NCBI RefSeq assembly: GCF_900101675.1
Contig: NZ_FNKG01000001.1
Span: forward strand, 558,001 to 622,000
Source of the DNA: Curtobacterium sp. UNCCL20
GTDB lineage: Bacteria > Actinomycetota > Actinomycetes > Actinomycetales > Microbacteriaceae
Reading direction: 5' to 3'
DNA: 64,000 nucleotides
The notes below the pieces were generated by a model that was not told the DNA's origin, ran no database searches, and saw only the letters and a list, made by a program, of their open reading frames with translations. Shown here in pieces: positions 61,791-64,000 of the stretch. Positions within the stretch are counted from its first letter, which is position 1; each line of letters starts with the position of its first letter. The translations under genes were made by a program, and so were the position numbers.

Positions 61791-62390
61791 CGGTTCCAGG
61801 CCGACGGCGTGGGCGATCGTCGTCCGGACGAGTCCCTCGCGCGTCGGCCGGTCGAGGTAGTCGACGAGGGCGTAGCCGTTCGTCGCGTCGACCAGGGCGA
61901 ACAGGAGCCGACCCACCTCGTCGGAGTCGTCGGTGTGCATCGAGCCGGTGCGGACGCCGTCCCGGACCACGCCGGTCGCGAGTGCCTGCCAGTCGTCCAT
62001 GACCTCGCGGGCAGCCTGCGCCAGCGCGGGGTTCGTCCGCCCGATGCTCCAGGCGTCCGCCCACAGCGACGCGACGTCGTCCCGGTGCGGGTCGGCGATG
62101 CAGGCGAGGAGGGTCCGGAGGCGGGCGACCGGATCGGGTTCGGCGTCGACGAGTGCGCGGACCTCGGCGACCTCGTCCCCCGCAACCGTCCGGAAGGTCT
62201 CGCCGACGAGGTCCTCCATCGCCGGCCGGTAGTGCGCGACGAGCGAGGGTGCCACACCGACGGCGGCGGCGACGCCGCGCATCGTCACCGCGGCGAGGCC
62301 CTCGGCACGGGCCACCGTCTCGGCGGCTGCCACGATCTGGGCCTCGCGCTCCGCCGGGCTGAGCCGTCGACGAGGGGGAGTGGTGGGCAC
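61776..62390 (-). CDS. TetR-family transcriptional regulator
   Basis: A protein of 204 aa. The N-terminal helix-turn-helix is AAETVARAEGLAAVTMRGVAAAVGVAPSLVAHY. The helical ligand-binding domain has TLLACIADPHRDDVASLWADAWSIGR, a BetI-like feature, and GLVRTTIAHAVGL at the end. The start is GTG 62390. The likely target is a neighbour or an efflux/catabolic gene outside the window; this is not determinable. Confidence 0.87.
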   Translation of the reverse strand: MPTTPPRRRLSPAEREAQIVAAAETVARAEGLAAVTMRGVAAAVGVAPSLVAHYRPAMEDLVGETFRTVAGDEVAEVRALVDAEPDPVARLRTLLACIADPHRDDVASLWADAWSIGRTNPALAQAAREVMDDWQALATGVVRDGVRTGSMHTDDSDEVGRLLFALVDATNGYALVDYLDRPTREGLVRTTIAHAVGLEPSALA

Positions 62391-62399
62391 GCGGCAACC

Positions 62400-63995
62400 C
62401 TATTCGGCGGCTGCCGGGCGGCCCGGCCCGGATGGCCCGCCCTCGGCGGCTGCGGGCCCGCCCTCGACGACGAACGCCGCCCAGAGGTCGGCGCGGGTGG
62501 CGAACACGGACAGGTCCCGGTCGAGCAGTCGACCCGCGTGCTCGACCCGTGCCCGGGCGGTGTGCCGGTGGATGCCGAGGGCCTGGGCGGTGCGGTCGTA
62601 CTCGCAGTTCTGCTCGAGCCAGGCCCGGACCGTGCGGGTGAGCTCGGTGCCCGCGGTGCGGTCGTGGTCCAGCAGGGGAGCGAGGAACGCCCGTGCGACC
62701 GCGCCGGCGTCGACGTCGACGTGGGCGAGGTGGGCGAGCACCCCCTCGCGGGCGAGGTCACCGAACTCGGTGATCCCCGGCCGTCCCTCGCGTCGGCGGT
62801 CGAGCGCCTGCACGGCTTCCGTCCTGGCACGCCCGAAGTACCGGTAGGAGGCGCCGTCGGAGAGCCCGGCGCGGAGGTCGAAGCGCCCGACGAGCTCCTC
62901 GACCACGGTGGTGTCATCGGCGCTGACGCAGAGGAAGAGGGCGTCGTCGACGGCGAAGAAGAGGTGTCCGGGGCGGTCCTGCACCCACAGCTCGAGCAGG
63001 TCCACCACCGTGTCGACGTCGTGGTCGGGGACGTCGAGCGCCGCGATCCGCACCGGCTCCGCGGGGAGGGGCCCCCAGACCTCGCGCGAGGTGGTGTCGA
63101 CGACGCCGGGATCGCCGACGGACAGCATCGTGAGGAGCCCGGTGCGCAGCAGCCCCCGGGCGCGGGCGAGCTCACGGTTCTGCTGCAGGGCGAGTCCGGC
63201 GAGGGCGATCACGGACGTCACGACCTCACGGCCGGCGCGGTCGAGGGCGCCGCCGTTCGCGATGGCGAGCACGCCGCTCAGGTGACCGCCGCTCCCGAGC
63301 GTCTGCAGCGTGAAGCCGGTGCGGTGCTGCGTCGTGACGGGCAGGCTGGCGCGCTGCCCGGCCCGGAGCAGGCGGAGCGACTCGGTGCGGAGCAGCTCGA
63401 GGTCGTCGTCGGGGACGCCCTCTGCGGGGTGGCCGCGGTCGAGACGGCCGGACACGTCGAACAGCCCGACCCAGCCGTCGAGCTGTCGGGACAGCTCGGC
63501 GATGGTCGCCCCGAGTCCGTCCGGCCGCATCGCGGCGAGGGAGATGGCGCGCTGGGCGGCGAGGGCCCATGCGTTGCGGGCGTTGGCGTCACGGGCGACG
63601 GCGTCGGCGTTCGCCTGGGCGACGGCGATGAAGGACGTCTCGTACGGCACCTCGAACAGCGGGAGCCCCTGGTCGGCGCACGCGGTGACGAGTGCTTCGG
63701 GGGTGGCACGGACGACCTCGGTGCCGAACCCGAGCGCGACGACGCCCCGGTCCCGGAGGCGCGCGACGTACGCGGAGGCGAAGGACCGGGCGGACGCGTC
63801 GCCGTCGTCGTCGGCGCCGAACTGGGTGCCCGTCGTCAGGAGCCCCTGCCCGTCGGCCAGGAACGGCGTCGGGTCGGCGAGGTCGGAGCTGTGCAGCCAG
63901 GACAGCGGGGCGTCGAGGGCGTCCGACTCGGACCCGGTCAGCAGCCGGAGGTGCAGGTCGGCTCGGTGCAGCAGGGTGCGCAGCGTCGCGGGCAT
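62400..63995 (-). CDS. PucR-family transcriptional regulator
   Basis: A protein of 531 aa. The N-terminal PucR domain has SWLHSSDLADPTPFLADGQGLLTTG and LPLFEVPYETSFIAVAQ. A GGDEF-like central region follows, and the C-terminal PucR helix-turn-helix is EQNCEYDRTAQALGIHRHTARARVEHAGRLLDRDL. Members activate purine, amino-acid or GABA catabolism genes. The complete gene lies inside the window; the divergent target, if any, is beyond 64 kb. Confidence 0.92.
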   Translation of the reverse strand: MPATLRTLLHRADLHLRLLTGSESDALDAPLSWLHSSDLADPTPFLADGQGLLTTGTQFGADDDGDASARSFASAYVARLRDRGVVALGFGTEVVRATPEALVTACADQGLPLFEVPYETSFIAVAQANADAVARDANARNAWALAAQRAISLAAMRPDGLGATIAELSRQLDGWVGLFDVSGRLDRGHPAEGVPDDDLELLRTESLRLLRAGQRASLPVTTQHRTGFTLQTLGSGGHLSGVLAIANGGALDRAGREVVTSVIALAGLALQQNRELARARGLLRTGLLTMLSVGDPGVVDTTSREVWGPLPAEPVRIAALDVPDHDVDTVVDLLELWVQDRPGHLFFAVDDALFLCVSADDTTVVEELVGRFDLRAGLSDGASYRYFGRARTEAVQALDRRREGRPGITEFGDLAREGVLAHLAHVDVDAGAVARAFLAPLLDHDRTAGTELTRTVRAWLEQNCEYDRTAQALGIHRHTARARVEHAGRLLDRDLSVFATRADLWAAFVVEGGPAAAEGGPSGPGRPAAAE

Positions 63996-64000
63996 GGACG

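Overview
This window is a high-GC actinobacterial chromosome segment that contains the replication origin. The gene order (parB-parA-rsmG-khpB-yidC-yidD-rnpA-rpmH | dnaA-oriC-dnaN-gnd-recF-DUF721-gyrB-gyrA), the DUF3566 gene after gyrA, the crgA-pabA-pknB-pknA-pbpA-rodA-pstP-fhaB-fhaA block and the protein texture all point to Microbacteriaceae, probably close to Curtobacterium. The genus is an inference; nothing in the sequence proves it.

Layout. (1) 1-13.8 kb looks accessory. It holds the 3' end of a nuoL-like gene with nuoM and nuoN; a MerR-controlled thioredoxin-fold/flavin-disulfide-reductase pair; a uracil-DNA-glycosylase-family gene with a TDT (TehA/SLAC1-like) transporter and a divergent LysR regulator; and a six-gene minus-strand operon (usp-gpm-crcB-crcB-ppa-eno) that reads as a fluoride-tolerance unit: two halves of a Fluc exporter plus spare copies of the fluoride-sensitive enzymes. 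A repeat-rich non-coding stretch and a small 4-fold-beta-flower-type gene end this block. (2) 14-19.4 kb: dnaB, the rpsF-ssb-rpsR-rplI operon and pcnA, all on the minus strand. (3) 19.4-29.5 kb, plus strand: a single ORF fusing a DUF6049-type secreted protein to the lipid II flippase MurJ, then trxB-trxA, a PLP aminotransferase, a D-Ala-D-Ala-ligase-like ATP-grasp gene, a YdcF-like gene and two ClpP paralogues. One ClpP has lost its catalytic serine. A convergent ClgR/PopR-like regulator ends in Leu-Ala-Ala. (4) 30-35 kb, minus strand: chromosome segregation (parAB with four parS-like sites nearby), then rsmG, khpB, yidC, yidD, rnpA and rpmH. (5) 35.6-46.8 kb, plus strand: dnaA, oriC (37.1-37.6 kb), dnaN, gnd, recF, DUF721 (DciA-type), gyrB, gyrA and DUF3566. 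(6) 46.8-51 kb: tRNA-Ile, tRNA-Ala, a small membrane protein, ppiA, a rhomboid protease, an unusually dense DnaA-box array, crgA and pabA. (7) 51-60.3 kb, minus strand: the FHA/phosphatase/RodA/PBP/Ser-Thr-kinase cell-growth operon. (8) 60.4-64 kb: tRNA-Leu, a small membrane protein, a Nudix hydrolase, a TetR regulator and a PucR regulator.

Genes on either side of oriC mostly point away from it, so they lie on the leading strand. Replication initiation (DnaA, DnaN, RecF, the DciA-type protein, gyrase, DnaB), segregation (ParAB/parS) and envelope growth (MurJ, YidC, RodA/PBP, PknA/B, CrgA) are therefore gathered in about 46 kb. The most interesting non-textbook signals are: the DnaA-box array at 49.7-49.9 kb, which is denser than oriC itself; the ClpP/dead-ClpP/LAA-tailed regulator module beside parB; the structured leader and the three-way-junction element of the fluoride operon; an S6:S18-type structured leader in front of rpsF; the DUF6049-MurJ fusion; a MerR-type promoter that appears to drive a leaderless mRNA; and a dispersed palindromic repeat with core GGCCTGGAGGC.
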